Source: an uncultured Eubacteriales bacterium
GTDB lineage: Bacteria; Bacillota; Clostridia; Oscillospirales; Acutalibacteraceae
Direction of reading: 5' to 3'
Length of the DNA stretch: 41,726 bases
Assembly (NCBI GenBank): GCA_934486755.1
Contig: CAKSQT010000009.1
Coordinates: forward strand, 1-41,726
Under the pieces are notes generated by a model, which searched no databases, was not told the DNA's origin, and saw nothing but the letters and a program-made list of their open reading frames with translations. Of the stretch, positions 23,677 to 32,073 are shown in pieces. The translations under genes and the position numbers were made by a program. Every line of letters starts with the position of its first letter. Position 1 is the first letter of the stretch.

Positions 23677-25899
23677 TTATTTAAGCTCAAATTCGTATTT
23701 TTTACCTCTGAACACGCGGCTTGCCTTGGCTTGCTTCCACTCGGTAGGCAGGCAGGGGTTGACTTTAAGTCCGTCCCACTCAGGCTTTATGCCGAGCATA
23801 TACTGCGTTACGGCAACATACATCCACGCCGCCGTACCCGAAAGCCAGCTTACGTTGGCAAGACCGAATTTATCCGATTCGGGTCCGAAAATGTTTGACG
23901 CGTAAACATAAGGCTCCGCCTTATACCTCCACTCGCCCGCCTTTTCCTGAGCAAGCATAGGAAGCAGTTGGGTGTAATACTGATAAGCCCTGTCGCCCCT
24001 GCCGAGCAGACATTCGGCGATTATAGCCCAGGTGTTTGCGTGACAGAAAACGGCGCCGTTTTCGCCTGTGCCCTTATTGTAGTTGGTAAGCGGATTTTCC
24101 TTAGAGGGATAGTCCTTCATAGACGGGTCGATAGCCTTTATTCCGAGCGGAGTGTTAAGGCGCTCATAAACGCTGTCCATAGCCTTTACTGCCTTATCCC
24201 TGTCAGCCATACCCGAAATTACCGACCAGGTTTGGGTATTTATCCAAATCTTTGCCTGTTCCTCGCTGTCGGTGCCTAAGAAACGTCCGTCGTCCATTAT
24301 CGCGCGGCGGTACCACTTTCCGTCCCAGCCGACTGTGTTGACAAGCTCTTTTTGCTTTTCGTATTCCGCCTTGAATTTATCCGACGGCTCGCCTTTAAGC
24401 TCTGCGAGCTTTGCCATATCGCGAAGCGCGGTTCCGAACTGCATAGCCGTCCATATACTCTCGCCCTTGCCCTCTTTGCAGACTCTGAAAAGCTGGTCGT
24501 TCCAGTCCGAATGGAGCATAAGCGGAAATCCGTGCGCACCGAGGTTTTTAAGGGTGAAATCCACCGCCTTATTAAGGTGTTCCCAAACGGTGCCGCTGCC
24601 GCCGTCATAATACTCTACGGTTTCGTTAAGGAAGTCAAGACTGCCTTCCTCCATAGCAAGCTCATAGCAGGAGAGTATTGTCCACAAATGGTCGTCCGAA
24701 TGAACGGTGGTTACGGGGTCCCACCCTTCCGTCGGGAAGAAATAGTGGTTTACGTGGCCGTCGTTATACTGCTGTGACAAAAGCAGTTTGATTTTATCCC
24801 TTGCCCTTTTTGTGTCAAAGGGTATCATCGCAAGCACGTCCTGCGCGGTGTCGCGGTAGCCGACCCCTCTGAAAGTACCTGTTGCATAGTAAGAGATATT
24901 TCTTGAAAATAAGAAGTTGCGCTCCGCCTGATACGGATTCCAGATATTTACCATTCTTTCGGTGTTTTTATCGGGGAGAGTGCAGTTAAATTTTGAAAGG
25001 AAGCCGTCCCAATTTTTGCAAAGAGCGTTAAAGGAGCGCTCGGCAAAGTCAGCCTTACGGCAGTTTTCAACCGATTTCAGTATATCTTCATCGGTCATAG
25101 CGGTTCCGAGGAATATGTGTATCTTCTTTTCCTCGCCCGCCTTTAAATCGACTTCAAGTTGAAGCGCAAAGCAGGGGTCGCCGCCCATCATAGTAGAGCC
25201 TGAGCATTTGCCGTTTTCTATTCTTATCGGATTTTCTTCACTGCGGTATGCGCCGATAAACTCGTCGCGGTCGCCGTCAAAGCCTGCCGCAGGCACGTCC
25301 GCCGCAAAGTATACAAGCGGAGTTTCGTCGGGCTTAGGCTGATTTTCAACGCCGTATTTATAGACCATAATATCGTCAAGCGTGTATACCGTAAGCTGAT
25401 GCTTATTGTAGCACTGCCACTGCAACTCGCGCATAAATTCCATCATACCAAGCTCAACATACGGGAAGACCTGAACGTGCCTGTCGGTATCCGATTTCAG
25501 CGTAAGCTCCCATATAAGGCAGTTTTCATAAGGACCGACAAAGTATTTTGCGTTTGCGTTAAGTCCGTTCTTGCACGACTCAAAATATGTATAACCCATA
25601 CCGTGGGTGCATTTCCATTCTTCGGGTTTATCACTGACAGGCTCCGACGTGGGGCAGAACACGGTGTTGCCGTCCTTTATGTAGGTATAAAAACCGCTTC
25701 TGTCGGTCGGCAGATGGAAAAAGCGGTAGTGATTTATACGCCATATCTGCGGCGATTTATAGAAAGCGACGCCGCCGCCCGCCTGAGAAATCATCGTGTG
25801 AAATGTTCCGTTGCTTAAATAGTTCATCCACGGGGTCGGGGTATCGTATTTGTTGATTTGTATTTCCTTTTTTTCGTCAATAAAAGAATATCTTTTCAT
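23677..25899 (-). CDS. GH94-type beta-glycoside phosphorylase
   Basis: 740 aa, first gene of the operon. It has the layout of the cellobiose/chitobiose phosphorylase family: an N-terminal beta-sandwich beginning YDTPTPWMNYLSNG, an (alpha/alpha)6 barrel with GTFRGVGYRDTAQDVLAMIP (about 341-360), VHSDDHLWTI (about 399-408), and LMLHSDWNDQLFR (about 461-472). The DWND segment carries the general acid of GH94. These enzymes split beta-linked disaccharides or oligosaccharides with phosphate to give a sugar-1-phosphate. Cellobiose, chitobiose, laminaribiose and sophorose enzymes all share these motifs, so the substrate stays open. No signal peptide: cytosolic. Divergent from the AraC regulator across a 132-bp control region. 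Its promoter has no good -35, as expected for activator dependence. Confidence 0.8.
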   Translation of the reverse strand: MKRYSFIDEKKEIQINKYDTPTPWMNYLSNGTFHTMISQAGGGVAFYKSPQIWRINHYRFFHLPTDRSGFYTYIKDGNTVFCPTSEPVSDKPEEWKCTHGMGYTYFESCKNGLNANAKYFVGPYENCLIWELTLKSDTDRHVQVFPYVELGMMEFMRELQWQCYNKHQLTVYTLDDIMVYKYGVENQPKPDETPLVYFAADVPAAGFDGDRDEFIGAYRSEENPIRIENGKCSGSTMMGGDPCFALQLEVDLKAGEEKKIHIFLGTAMTDEDILKSVENCRKADFAERSFNALCKNWDGFLSKFNCTLPDKNTERMVNIWNPYQAERNFLFSRNISYYATGTFRGVGYRDTAQDVLAMIPFDTKRARDKIKLLLSQQYNDGHVNHYFFPTEGWDPVTTVHSDDHLWTILSCYELAMEEGSLDFLNETVEYYDGGSGTVWEHLNKAVDFTLKNLGAHGFPLMLHSDWNDQLFRVCKEGKGESIWTAMQFGTALRDMAKLAELKGEPSDKFKAEYEKQKELVNTVGWDGKWYRRAIMDDGRFLGTDSEEQAKIWINTQTWSVISGMADRDKAVKAMDSVYERLNTPLGIKAIDPSMKDYPSKENPLTNYNKGTGENGAVFCHANTWAIIAECLLGRGDRAYQYYTQLLPMLAQEKAGEWRYKAEPYVYASNIFGPESDKFGLANVSWLSGTAAWMYVAVTQYMLGIKPEWDGLKVNPCLPTEWKQAKASRVFRGKKYEFELK

Positions 25900-25970
25900 A
25901 ATCTGACCTGCCTTTAAGTTTATTGATATGGAATTATCCCATTTTCACTATCATTTTACACGATTATGCA

Positions 25971-25999
25971 TTGAAATTCTTTTGCTATTATGATATAGT
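25971..25999 (+). promoter_or_regulatory. Promoter of the AraC-type regulator, within the divergent control region
   Basis: TTGAAA (25971-25976), 17-nt spacer, TATAGT (25994-25999). On the opposite strand the best -10 for the hydrolase operon is GATAAT (25940-25935), with no recognisable -35 at 17 nt. This fits activation by the AraC protein from sites between the two genes (25900-26031). Confidence 0.6.
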
Positions 26000-26031
26000 A
26001 TTTACAGTATATTGATATTGGCGGTGTTGAT

Positions 26032-26874
26032 ATGAAAAGAAATATTCTTCGCTCGGCAGACCAGATAGACGCCGTCTGCGAGTACCGATACAACCAATTT
26101 GTTCAGTGCGAGATGGGCGTCAGTCTTCATTCCCACGATTACTACGAGCTGATATTTCTTGAAAGCAACGCGCAAAAGCACTATGTGAACGGAAGCGTGT
26201 TCGACCTGCCGAAAAATACGCTTATATTTATACGTCCCGACGACTGCCACGACCTGTACGACGAGCAGAACACCGAATCGGTGATACAGCACCTTGCCTT
26301 TACGCAAAATATGGCGGAAAGCGTGTTTGCCTATTTAGGTTCGTTTTTCCCGTCTTCGAGTATGCTCGCAGCAAAATTTCCGCCTTATGTGATACTTGAT
26401 TCCTCGGGTGTAAAGCTTCTTAAAAATCTTCTTTACAGCCTTAACATCATCGGTTTTGACGACAGACAGGCGAAAAATATCGCCATGCGCTCGGTGTTAG
26501 TGCAGATATTTGCCAGCTTTTTCTACACGCACAAGGAGAAACCGCGCCGAGACACACCGCTTTGGCTCTCAAACGTCTGCTCGGCTATGAGTAATATAAA
26601 AAATTTTTCGGAGGGTCTGCCGAAAATGGCAGAGCTTTCGGGCAGGACGAAGGAGCATTTGTGCCGGAGTATGAAGAAATACTACGGCGTTACTGCTTCG
26701 GAATTTATAAACGATATACGGCTGACGTATATCGCCAACCGCCTTGTAAACAGCGACGTTCCTATAATTGACCTGTGCTATGAGAGCGGTTTTTCAAATC
26801 TGGGCTGGATGTATACGCTTTTCAAGCAAAAATACGGCATATCCCCCGCCGTTTTCAGGCAAAATAAAAAATAA
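26032..26874 (+). CDS. AraC-family transcriptional regulator with cupin domain
   Basis: 280 aa. The N-terminal cupin-type sensor (about 15-110) has SLHSHDYYELIFLESNAQ and TLIFIRPDDCHDLYD, typical of AraC_binding. The C-terminal pair of helix-turn-helix motifs (about 190-278) has MAELSGRTKEHLCRSMKKYY and ends with DLCYESGFSNLGWMYTLFKQ followed by GISPAVFRQ, the AraC signature. The gene is divergent from the GH94-GH2-MGH1 operon, so it most likely senses a sugar and activates that operon. The ATG has only a weak GGTGTT upstream. The next gene follows after 12 bp in the same direction. Confidence 0.92.
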   Translation: MKRNILRSADQIDAVCEYRYNQFVQCEMGVSLHSHDYYELIFLESNAQKHYVNGSVFDLPKNTLIFIRPDDCHDLYDEQNTESVIQHLAFTQNMAESVFAYLGSFFPSSSMLAAKFPPYVILDSSGVKLLKNLLYSLNIIGFDDRQAKNIAMRSVLVQIFASFFYTHKEKPRRDTPLWLSNVCSAMSNIKNFSEGLPKMAELSGRTKEHLCRSMKKYYGVTASEFINDIRLTYIANRLVNSDVPIIDLCYESGFSNLGWMYTLFKQKYGISPAVFRQNKK

Positions 26875-26886
26875 GAAAGGCAGATT

Positions 26887-27393
26887 ATGATTATGAAAGA
26901 AAACAGAAAACTATTACGCGAGGTTTTGAACGGTATTCGGCACGATATGACGGACGAAGAAGTATTAAACCTTTTGGCGGACAGTAAAATTTCCGTAAAC
27001 CCTACCGACAAAAAGGAAATCAACACCGTCGGTCAGCGCGCCGCAGACGCAATAGCAAAATTTGCGGGAAGCTGGGCTTTTATTTTTTCATTTACAGGCG
27101 TACTTGTGTTATGGATGATAATTAATACCGTGCTTGCGGTAAAGGCATTTGACCCATACCCGTTTATACTTCTCAATTTGGTTTTGTCCTGCGTGGCGGC
27201 AATTCAGGCTCCTCTTATTATGATGAGTCAGAACCGTCAGGAAGAAAAGGACCGCCGCCGCGCGGAAAACGACTATAAGGTAAACCTTAAAACAGAAATT
27301 ATGATTGAGGATCTTTACGACAAGGTCAACGCCATATTGGCAAAACAGGAAGAATACGAAAAGTCGTATAGGAAAAAGAACGGTAATATGTAA
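26887..27393 (+). CDS. DUF1003 membrane protein
   Basis: 168 aa. It contains the full DUF1003 pattern: GQRAADAIAKFAGSWAFIFS, then FDPYPFILLNLVLS, AAIQAPLIMMSQNRQEEKDR, and NDYKVNLKTE near the C-terminus. Two membrane segments (about 60-80 and 92-112) are joined by a short loop. The C-terminal 40 residues are charged and probably coiled coil. The function of the family is not known; some members are linked to ion or cyclic-nucleotide responses elsewhere, but nothing here supports that. AAAGG precedes the first ATG. It follows the AraC gene closely and may be co-transcribed, although a functional link is doubtful. Confidence 0.9.
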   Translation: MIMKENRKLLREVLNGIRHDMTDEEVLNLLADSKISVNPTDKKEINTVGQRAADAIAKFAGSWAFIFSFTGVLVLWMIINTVLAVKAFDPYPFILLNLVLSCVAAIQAPLIMMSQNRQEEKDRRRAENDYKVNLKTEIMIEDLYDKVNAILAKQEEYEKSYRKKNGNM

Positions 27394-27396
27394 ATC

Positions 27397-27428
27397 AAAA
27401 CAGCCTTGGGTGACCCCAAGGCTGTTTT
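27397..27428. terminator. Bidirectional terminator between the DUF1003 gene and serS
   Basis: AAAACAGCCTTGGG / CCCAAGGCTGTTTT, with T-runs on both strands, placed between two convergent genes. Confidence 0.88.
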
Positions 27429-27447
27429 ATTGAAATTCAAATCGTTT

Positions 27448-28752
27448 TTACAGAGTTTTATCCGAAGTTATTATCTCTTTACCGCCCATATAAGGCTGTA
27501 ACGCTTTCGGTATTTTAATGCTGTAATGCGTGCCGTCAAACAAAAGATTGTTTTCTAGCAGGGCGATAAGCATTCTCGGCGGAGCGACAACGGTATTGTT
27601 AAGGGTGTGCGCAAGATACTTGCGTCCGTCTGCGCCTCTTACCCTTATTCCAAGACGTCTTGCCTGAGCGTCGCCGAGGTTGGAGCAGGAACATACCTCA
27701 AAATACTTCTGCTGTTTCGGTGACCACGCCTCAACATCGTAGGATTTAACCTTTAAGTCGGCAAGGTCGCCCGTGCAACATTCAAGCGTGCGGACGGGAA
27801 TATCCAGACTGCGGAAAAGCTCAACAGAGTATCCCCACATTTTGTTGAACCAATCCATACTTTCCTCAGGCTTGCAGACAACTATCATTTCCTGCTTTTC
27901 AAACTGATGTATGCGGTAAATTCCTCTTTCCTCTATGCCGTGGGCGCCTTTTTCCTTGCGGAAGCAGGGCGAATAGCTCGTAAGGGTGAGCGGAAGACTT
28001 TCTTCGGGGGTAATGCTGTTTATAAACTTGCCTATCATAGAGTGTTCGGACGTTCCGATAAGATAGAGGTCCTCGCCTTCTATTTTATACATCATAGCGT
28101 CCATTTCCTCAAAGCTCATAACGCCTGTTACAACGTTGCTCCTTATCATATAAGGAGGAATACAGTAGGTAAAGCCTTTGTCTATCATAAAATCTCTCGC
28201 ATAAGCAAGAACGGCGGAATGCATACGCGCAATATCGCCCATAAGATAATAAAAGCCTTCGCCCGCAACGCTTCCCGCGGCTTCCTTGTCAATTCCGTTG
28301 AAAAGCTGCATAATATCGGTGTGATATGGTATTTCAAAATCGGGCTTGGTCTTATCGCCAAAGCACTCAACCTCAACATTTTCGCTGTCATCCTTGCCGA
28401 CGGGGACGCTGCCGTCCACGATATTCGGTATCTTCATCTGTATTTCAAGAACCTTTTTGGAAAGCTCGTCCTCTTTCACTTCAAGCTCTTTAAGCTCGTT
28501 CGCCTGATCATTCACGAGCTTTTTAAGCTCCTCGGCTTCCTCACGCTTGCCCTGACCCATAAGCACGCCTATCTGCTTGCTCACCTTGTTGCGGTTGGCG
28601 CGCAGCTCGTTCGCGCGGTTGTTGGCAAGGCACTTTTCGTTGTAAAGCGAAATAACCTCGTCAACCATCGGGAGTTTTTTATCCTCAAATTTCTTTTTTA
28701 TGTTGTCCTTCACAAGCTCGGGATTATCACAAATAAAGCGAATATCAAGCAT
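27448..28752 (-). CDS. serS: Serine-tRNA ligase
   Basis: 434 aa from the ATG at 28752. GGAGGA lies 6 nt before it, and it gives the typical MLDIRFI start; the ATG at 28758 abuts the ribosome site. The N-terminal long coiled-coil arm that holds tRNA-Ser spans about residues 30-105. The class II core has FRKEKGAHGIEERGIYRIHQF (motif 2) and CCTGDLADLKVKSYDVEAW, then CSNLGDAQARRLGIR. Motif 3 reads NNTVVAPPRMLIALLENN, where the more common form is GLAVGRTLVAILEN; the arginine is kept. It charges tRNA-Ser (and tRNA-Sec where present). No T-box was found upstream. Confidence 0.95.
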   Translation of the reverse strand: MLDIRFICDNPELVKDNIKKKFEDKKLPMVDEVISLYNEKCLANNRANELRANRNKVSKQIGVLMGQGKREEAEELKKLVNDQANELKELEVKEDELSKKVLEIQMKIPNIVDGSVPVGKDDSENVEVECFGDKTKPDFEIPYHTDIMQLFNGIDKEAAGSVAGEGFYYLMGDIARMHSAVLAYARDFMIDKGFTYCIPPYMIRSNVVTGVMSFEEMDAMMYKIEGEDLYLIGTSEHSMIGKFINSITPEESLPLTLTSYSPCFRKEKGAHGIEERGIYRIHQFEKQEMIVVCKPEESMDWFNKMWGYSVELFRSLDIPVRTLECCTGDLADLKVKSYDVEAWSPKQQKYFEVCSCSNLGDAQARRLGIRVRGADGRKYLAHTLNNTVVAPPRMLIALLENNLLFDGTHYSIKIPKALQPYMGGKEIITSDKTL

Positions 28753-28942
28753 TGTCATTCCTCCGTTTTTTCACATTAATATTCAGTATACCACACCTTA
28801 ATATCTCTGTCAAACGTATTATATACGCATTTTTGCGCAATAGTTCCCTGTCTTTCAGAATAGAAAACTTTTAAACGGTTCAATCAAATAAACGTTTCGC
28901 GATTTTGCAATTTGATTTAATCCATATTTTTACAGTTTACTA

Positions 28943-28971
28943 TTGTAATTTGCGCTGTTTTGTGATACAAT
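28943..28971 (+). promoter_or_regulatory. Promoter of the YczE/DUF6198-type gene
   Basis: TTGTAA (28943-28948), 17-nt spacer, TACAAT (28966-28971). It would start an RNA with a leader of about 160 nt that includes the attenuator-like hairpins at 28986-29055. Confidence 0.6.
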
Positions 28972-28985
28972 GTAATTCCAAAATT

Positions 28986-29055
28986 TGTATGGATTTTTCT
29001 GAGATTTAGGCTCATTTTTCGCCATACACCCGAACGGGTGTGTGGCGATTTTTTT
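28986..29055 (+). promoter_or_regulatory. Attenuator-like leader (terminator with competing stem)
   Basis: This is the main content of the 388-bp gap between serS and the next gene. A strong intrinsic terminator, CGCCATACACCCG-AA-CGGGTGTGTGGCG followed by TTTTTTT (29020-29055), sits between the promoter and the gene. TGTATGG (28986-28992) can pair with CCATACA (29022-29028), part of the terminator's 5' arm, enclosing a small TGAG/CTCA hairpin. The two structures exclude each other, as in attenuators and riboswitches. I do not recognise the short 43-nt domain as a known aptamer. Confidence 0.5.
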
Positions 29056-29140
29056 ATAGAGAGCTTTACTACCGCCGACAATTATCGCTGTTACATATGA
29101 AAAAATCACAATAAACTAAAAAAGGAAGCGCATAAAACCA

Positions 29141-29869
29141 ATGAACCGAAAAATTAAAATATCAAGTGAAATCACCTATTTGGCTGCAATCATTCTGCTG
29201 TCTTTGGCGGTCGCAATTCTTTCCGCCGCCAATTTCGGAATTTCAATGATTGTTGCGCCTGCGTACCTGTTAAGCCTTAAAACAGGTTTTTTGAGCTTCG
29301 GTCAAGCCGAATATATCATTCAGGCGTGTGTGTTCATTCTTCTCTGCATTGTTCTAAGAAAGTTTAAGTTCGCTTATCTGTTTTCATTCGGAACCTGCCT
29401 TATATACGGGTTTGTTCTTGACCTATGGAGAAAAATCCCGTTTTTAAATCCTGCGTCAACACCGCCCGACAGTATTGATTTACCTCTGCGTATTGCTATG
29501 TTCATTGTCGGAATGATACTCACATCATTTGCTGTTGCGCTGTTTTTCAAAACCTACCTTTTTCCGCAGGTGTACGACTTTTCTGTGAAAGCCGTTTCCG
29601 CCAAATACGGAATAAAGCTCGCCCTCCTAAAAACAACCGTAGACCTTTCCTGTCTTACGGCAAGCGTGATTATGACGTTTGCGTTCTTCGGCGAAATCAG
29701 AGGCATTGGTTGGGGTACGCTTGTTATGGCACTTTTAAACGGCACTGTAATAGGCTTTTTCTCAAAACTGCTTGATAAGTCTTTTAGCTTTCAGCCAAAC
29801 TTTCCGCGATTTGCCGCGATTTTTGAATTGCAAACGGCAGACCAAAAACAGAAACGAAAAAACATTTGA
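29141..29869 (+). CDS. YczE/YitT-like membrane protein (DUF6198 type)
   Basis: 242 aa with five or more membrane segments: about 10-30, 38-55, 60-80, 115-140, 170-190. Features of this Firmicute membrane family include the N-terminal LSLAVAILSAANFGISMIVA, an SFGQAEYIIQ loop, YLFSFGTCLIYGFVLD, and the C-terminal GIGWGTLVMALLNGTVIGFF. The family has no established function and may be a transporter or regulator of secreted products. AAAAGGAAG upstream of ATG. A charged C-terminal tail (QKQKRKN) faces the cytosol. It is preceded by an attenuator-like leader, suggesting control by a metabolite or by translation. Confidence 0.75.
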   Translation: MNRKIKISSEITYLAAIILLSLAVAILSAANFGISMIVAPAYLLSLKTGFLSFGQAEYIIQACVFILLCIVLRKFKFAYLFSFGTCLIYGFVLDLWRKIPFLNPASTPPDSIDLPLRIAMFIVGMILTSFAVALFFKTYLFPQVYDFSVKAVSAKYGIKLALLKTTVDLSCLTASVIMTFAFFGEIRGIGWGTLVMALLNGTVIGFFSKLLDKSFSFQPNFPRFAAIFELQTADQKQKRKNI

Positions 29870-29941
29870 AAAAATTAACTGAAAAAAATTAAAAATAAAA
29901 AACGCCTTTTCTCACATAATAAATGCGGGGAAAGGTGATAA

Positions 29942-30151
29942 CAAATGAAAGAAAAAGAAGAAAATATTGAAAAGACCCCGTCCTCGACTCCGATAATGGG
30001 TCAACCTGAAACGGCGATTGAAATGGTGAACAAATACGGCACCTATGAAATCCAGCCGACAGCGGATACAAGCAACCTATATCCAACGATCGCGCAGGGC
30101 TTTAACAAAAAAATCATAAATCACAAGAAAAATGACTTAACAGGACGGTAG
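29942..30151 (+). CDS. Small conserved-looking protein of unknown function
   Basis: 68 aa; its ATG codon starts at 29945, and AAAGGTGATAACAA lies just upstream. The N-terminus is charged; the C-terminal half has an ordered-looking segment, VNKYGTYEIQPTADTSN followed by YPTIAQG. Third-base composition and the ribosome site look like a real gene. I recall similar short proteins from Clostridia but cannot name the family. No signal peptide, cysteine pair or membrane segment, so a bacteriocin is unlikely. It is followed by its own terminator. Confidence 0.55.
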   Translation, partial: QMKEKEENIEKTPSSTPIMGQPETAIEMVNKYGTYEIQPTADTSNLYPTIAQGFNKKIINHKKNDLTGR

Positions 30152-30154
30152 ACT

Positions 30155-30185
30155 GAAAAAGGACTTGCAAACGCAAGTCCTTTTC
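30155..30185. terminator. Bidirectional terminator between the small gene and the symporter
   Basis: AAAAGGACTTGC-AAAC-GCAAGTCCTTTT with A/T-runs on both sides; the flanking genes converge on it. Confidence 0.85.
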
Positions 30186-30217
30186 TCAATGAAATAAGTA
30201 CGAAATTTGTTAATTTA

Positions 30218-31750
30218 TCAATCTTCGTTTGCAATTATTGCCGCAGATTCCGCCTGCATATCCGCGTCAAACGACAGAACGGGTTCTTCATCCGTTTTCT
30301 TTATTTTGCGGTTGACATAGTTGCGGGTTATTTTAATAACTATCGGGCAAAGGGTTATAACGCCGACAAGGTTGGGCATCATCATAAGTCCGTTGAATGT
30401 ATCCGATATATCCCAAGCAAGCGACGAGGTCATAACGGCGCCCGAGATTATCATAAGCACGAATATTACCTGATAGACCTTTACCGCTTTTTCGCCGAAA
30501 AGATATTCGACGGCGCGCGAGCCGTACTGCGACCAGCCGAGAACGGTGGTAAACGCAAACAGGAATATTGCGAGAGCCACAAAAACCTCGCCGCCTTTGC
30601 CGAACACGTTGCGGAAAGCGGTTGCGACCAAGGTTGCGTCGTTAACGCCCTCTTTGGCAAGACCCGTGTTGAGGTCAATGTATCCCGACGAAAGAACAAC
30701 GATAGCCGTCATTGTGCAGACAACGAACGTGTCAAAAAACACCTCGAATATACCCCACATTCCCTGCATAACAGGCTCGCGCGTGTTTGACGAGGAGTGA
30801 ACCATTACCGAGGAACCGAGACCCGCTTCGTTTGAAAAGACGCCTCTTTTAAAGCCCTGCGTGATAACGGTTTTAATAACTATACCCGTTGCGGCGCCGC
30901 CGACAGCCTTTACGCCGAAAGCAAATTTGAATATAGATTCAAACATAAGACCCACTCTGTCAATATGAACACAGAAAATAACAAGAGCGCCGACTATGTA
31001 AAGCACCGACATAAAAGGAACGACGCGCTCCGCAACTGCGGCTATTCTTTGAAGACCGCCGATTATAATAAGCGCGGCAATTATCATCAGGAATACGCCG
31101 ATTGCGATAGATACGACCGAAATGCCGCCGACGCTCGGAGCTTTTACCGACGAGAAAAACGCGTTTTGTATATTAATCGTTATCTTATTGACCTGCCCCA
31201 TATTTCCGATTCCGAAGGATGCGAGAATTGCGAATATCGAGAACAGCACGGCCAAAAATTTGCCGAGACCCTTGCAATGCTTCTTTGCGCCGAGTCCGTC
31301 GTGCAGATAGTACATAGGTCCACCGCACCATTCGCCCTTGCTGTTTTTGCGGCGGTAGAAAATACCCAAAATATTTTCGGAGTAGTTGGTCATCATACCG
31401 AAGAATGCGGCAAGCCACATCCAGAAAACCGCGCCCGGTCCGCCGACAACGATAGCCGCCGCAACACCTGCGATGTTGCCCGTGCCTATTGTGGCGGCAA
31501 GAGCGGTACAAAGAGCCTGAAATTGGGAAATGCTCTTTTTGTCAATCTTTTTCTTAGACGCGCTCCCCCTCTTGAAAACGCTTCCGATGGTGCATTTCCA
31601 CCAATGCTTTATATGCGTGACCTGAAAGAATTTTGTGCAGACGGTGGTGAGAATACCCGTACCGATAAGCAGAACAAGTCCTATTTTGACCCAAACAAAT
31701 CCGTTTATAACGTCATTAATCTCGGTCAGTTTTTCAAAAAATTTTTCCAT
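30218..31750 (-). CDS. Sodium:alanine/glycine symporter (AGCS family)
   Basis: 510 aa with about ten membrane segments. AGCS hallmarks: GTGILTTVCTKFFQ near the N-terminus, ALAATIGTGNIAGVAAAIVVGG, GPGAVFWMWLAAFFGMMTNYSE, KRGVFSNEAGLGSSVMVHS, and WGIFEVFFDTFVVCTMTA. It imports alanine or glycine with sodium. The tandem glycine riboswitch in its leader (31828-31998) makes glycine the likely substrate or signal. In Firmicutes such riboswitches either turn on glycine cleavage genes or turn off glycine uptake genes. Cytosolic charged C-terminus. Single-gene transcript. Confidence 0.93.
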   Translation of the reverse strand: MEKFFEKLTEINDVINGFVWVKIGLVLLIGTGILTTVCTKFFQVTHIKHWWKCTIGSVFKRGSASKKKIDKKSISQFQALCTALAATIGTGNIAGVAAAIVVGGPGAVFWMWLAAFFGMMTNYSENILGIFYRRKNSKGEWCGGPMYYLHDGLGAKKHCKGLGKFLAVLFSIFAILASFGIGNMGQVNKITINIQNAFFSSVKAPSVGGISVVSIAIGVFLMIIAALIIIGGLQRIAAVAERVVPFMSVLYIVGALVIFCVHIDRVGLMFESIFKFAFGVKAVGGAATGIVIKTVITQGFKRGVFSNEAGLGSSVMVHSSSNTREPVMQGMWGIFEVFFDTFVVCTMTAIVVLSSGYIDLNTGLAKEGVNDATLVATAFRNVFGKGGEVFVALAIFLFAFTTVLGWSQYGSRAVEYLFGEKAVKVYQVIFVLMIISGAVMTSSLAWDISDTFNGLMMMPNLVGVITLCPIVIKITRNYVNRKIKKTDEEPVLSFDADMQAESAAIIANED

Positions 31751-31827
31751 TTTTTCATCCCCTTAAAAATAAAAAAGAACCCTGTTTACGCAACACGGTC
31801 CGACAAAAAAACAAAATATAAAACACA

Positions 31828-31998
31828 CTTTGTCCTTTTGCCTGAGAGATTGGCGCACGGCGCTTTGCCCCTTCGGCACCTGATTAAACAGGGTTCTCCA
31901 AAGTTCCGTCAGCTCACAGTCCCGCCGTTACGGCACCTGAAAGTTTTACTTCTTCGGCGAATCGAAAAACGATTCTTTTCCTGCAAGCATCACACGGT
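31828..31998 (-). promoter_or_regulatory. Tandem glycine riboswitch
   Basis: Minus-strand leader of the symporter, filling the gap between it and azlD. The second aptamer is complete and classical: TTTGGAGAAC, then GCCGAAGGGGCAAA, then ATCTCTCAGGCAAAAGGACAAAG (about 31914-31828). The first aptamer, upstream, is degenerate but recognisable: GGAAAAGAATCG, GCCGAAGAAGTAAAACTTTCAGGTG, GGACTGTGAG (about 31980-31920). No clear terminator follows before the ATG, so it may act on translation by masking the ribosome site. Confidence 0.9.
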
Positions 31999-32018
31999 TT
32001 AATAAAAAAATTCGACTT

Positions 32019-32047
32019 ATTATATCACATTATACTGTAAAAATCAA
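32019..32047 (-). promoter_or_regulatory. Promoter of the glycine riboswitch/symporter transcript
   Basis: Minus strand TTGATT (32047-32042), 17-nt spacer, TATAAT (32024-32019), about 20 nt upstream of the first aptamer. Confidence 0.75.
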
Positions 32048-32073
32048 GAAAAAATTACTGTTTTTGACATTTT

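Noticed and set aside
27907..28779. 290-residue plus-strand open frame opposite serS
   Set aside because: Shadow frame of serS; no plausible start signal or domain.
30965..32002. 345-residue plus-strand open frame opposite the symporter and glycine riboswitch
   Set aside because: It is a mirror of the AGCS coding sequence and the riboswitch, with a composition full of basic and Cys residues; no ribosome site.
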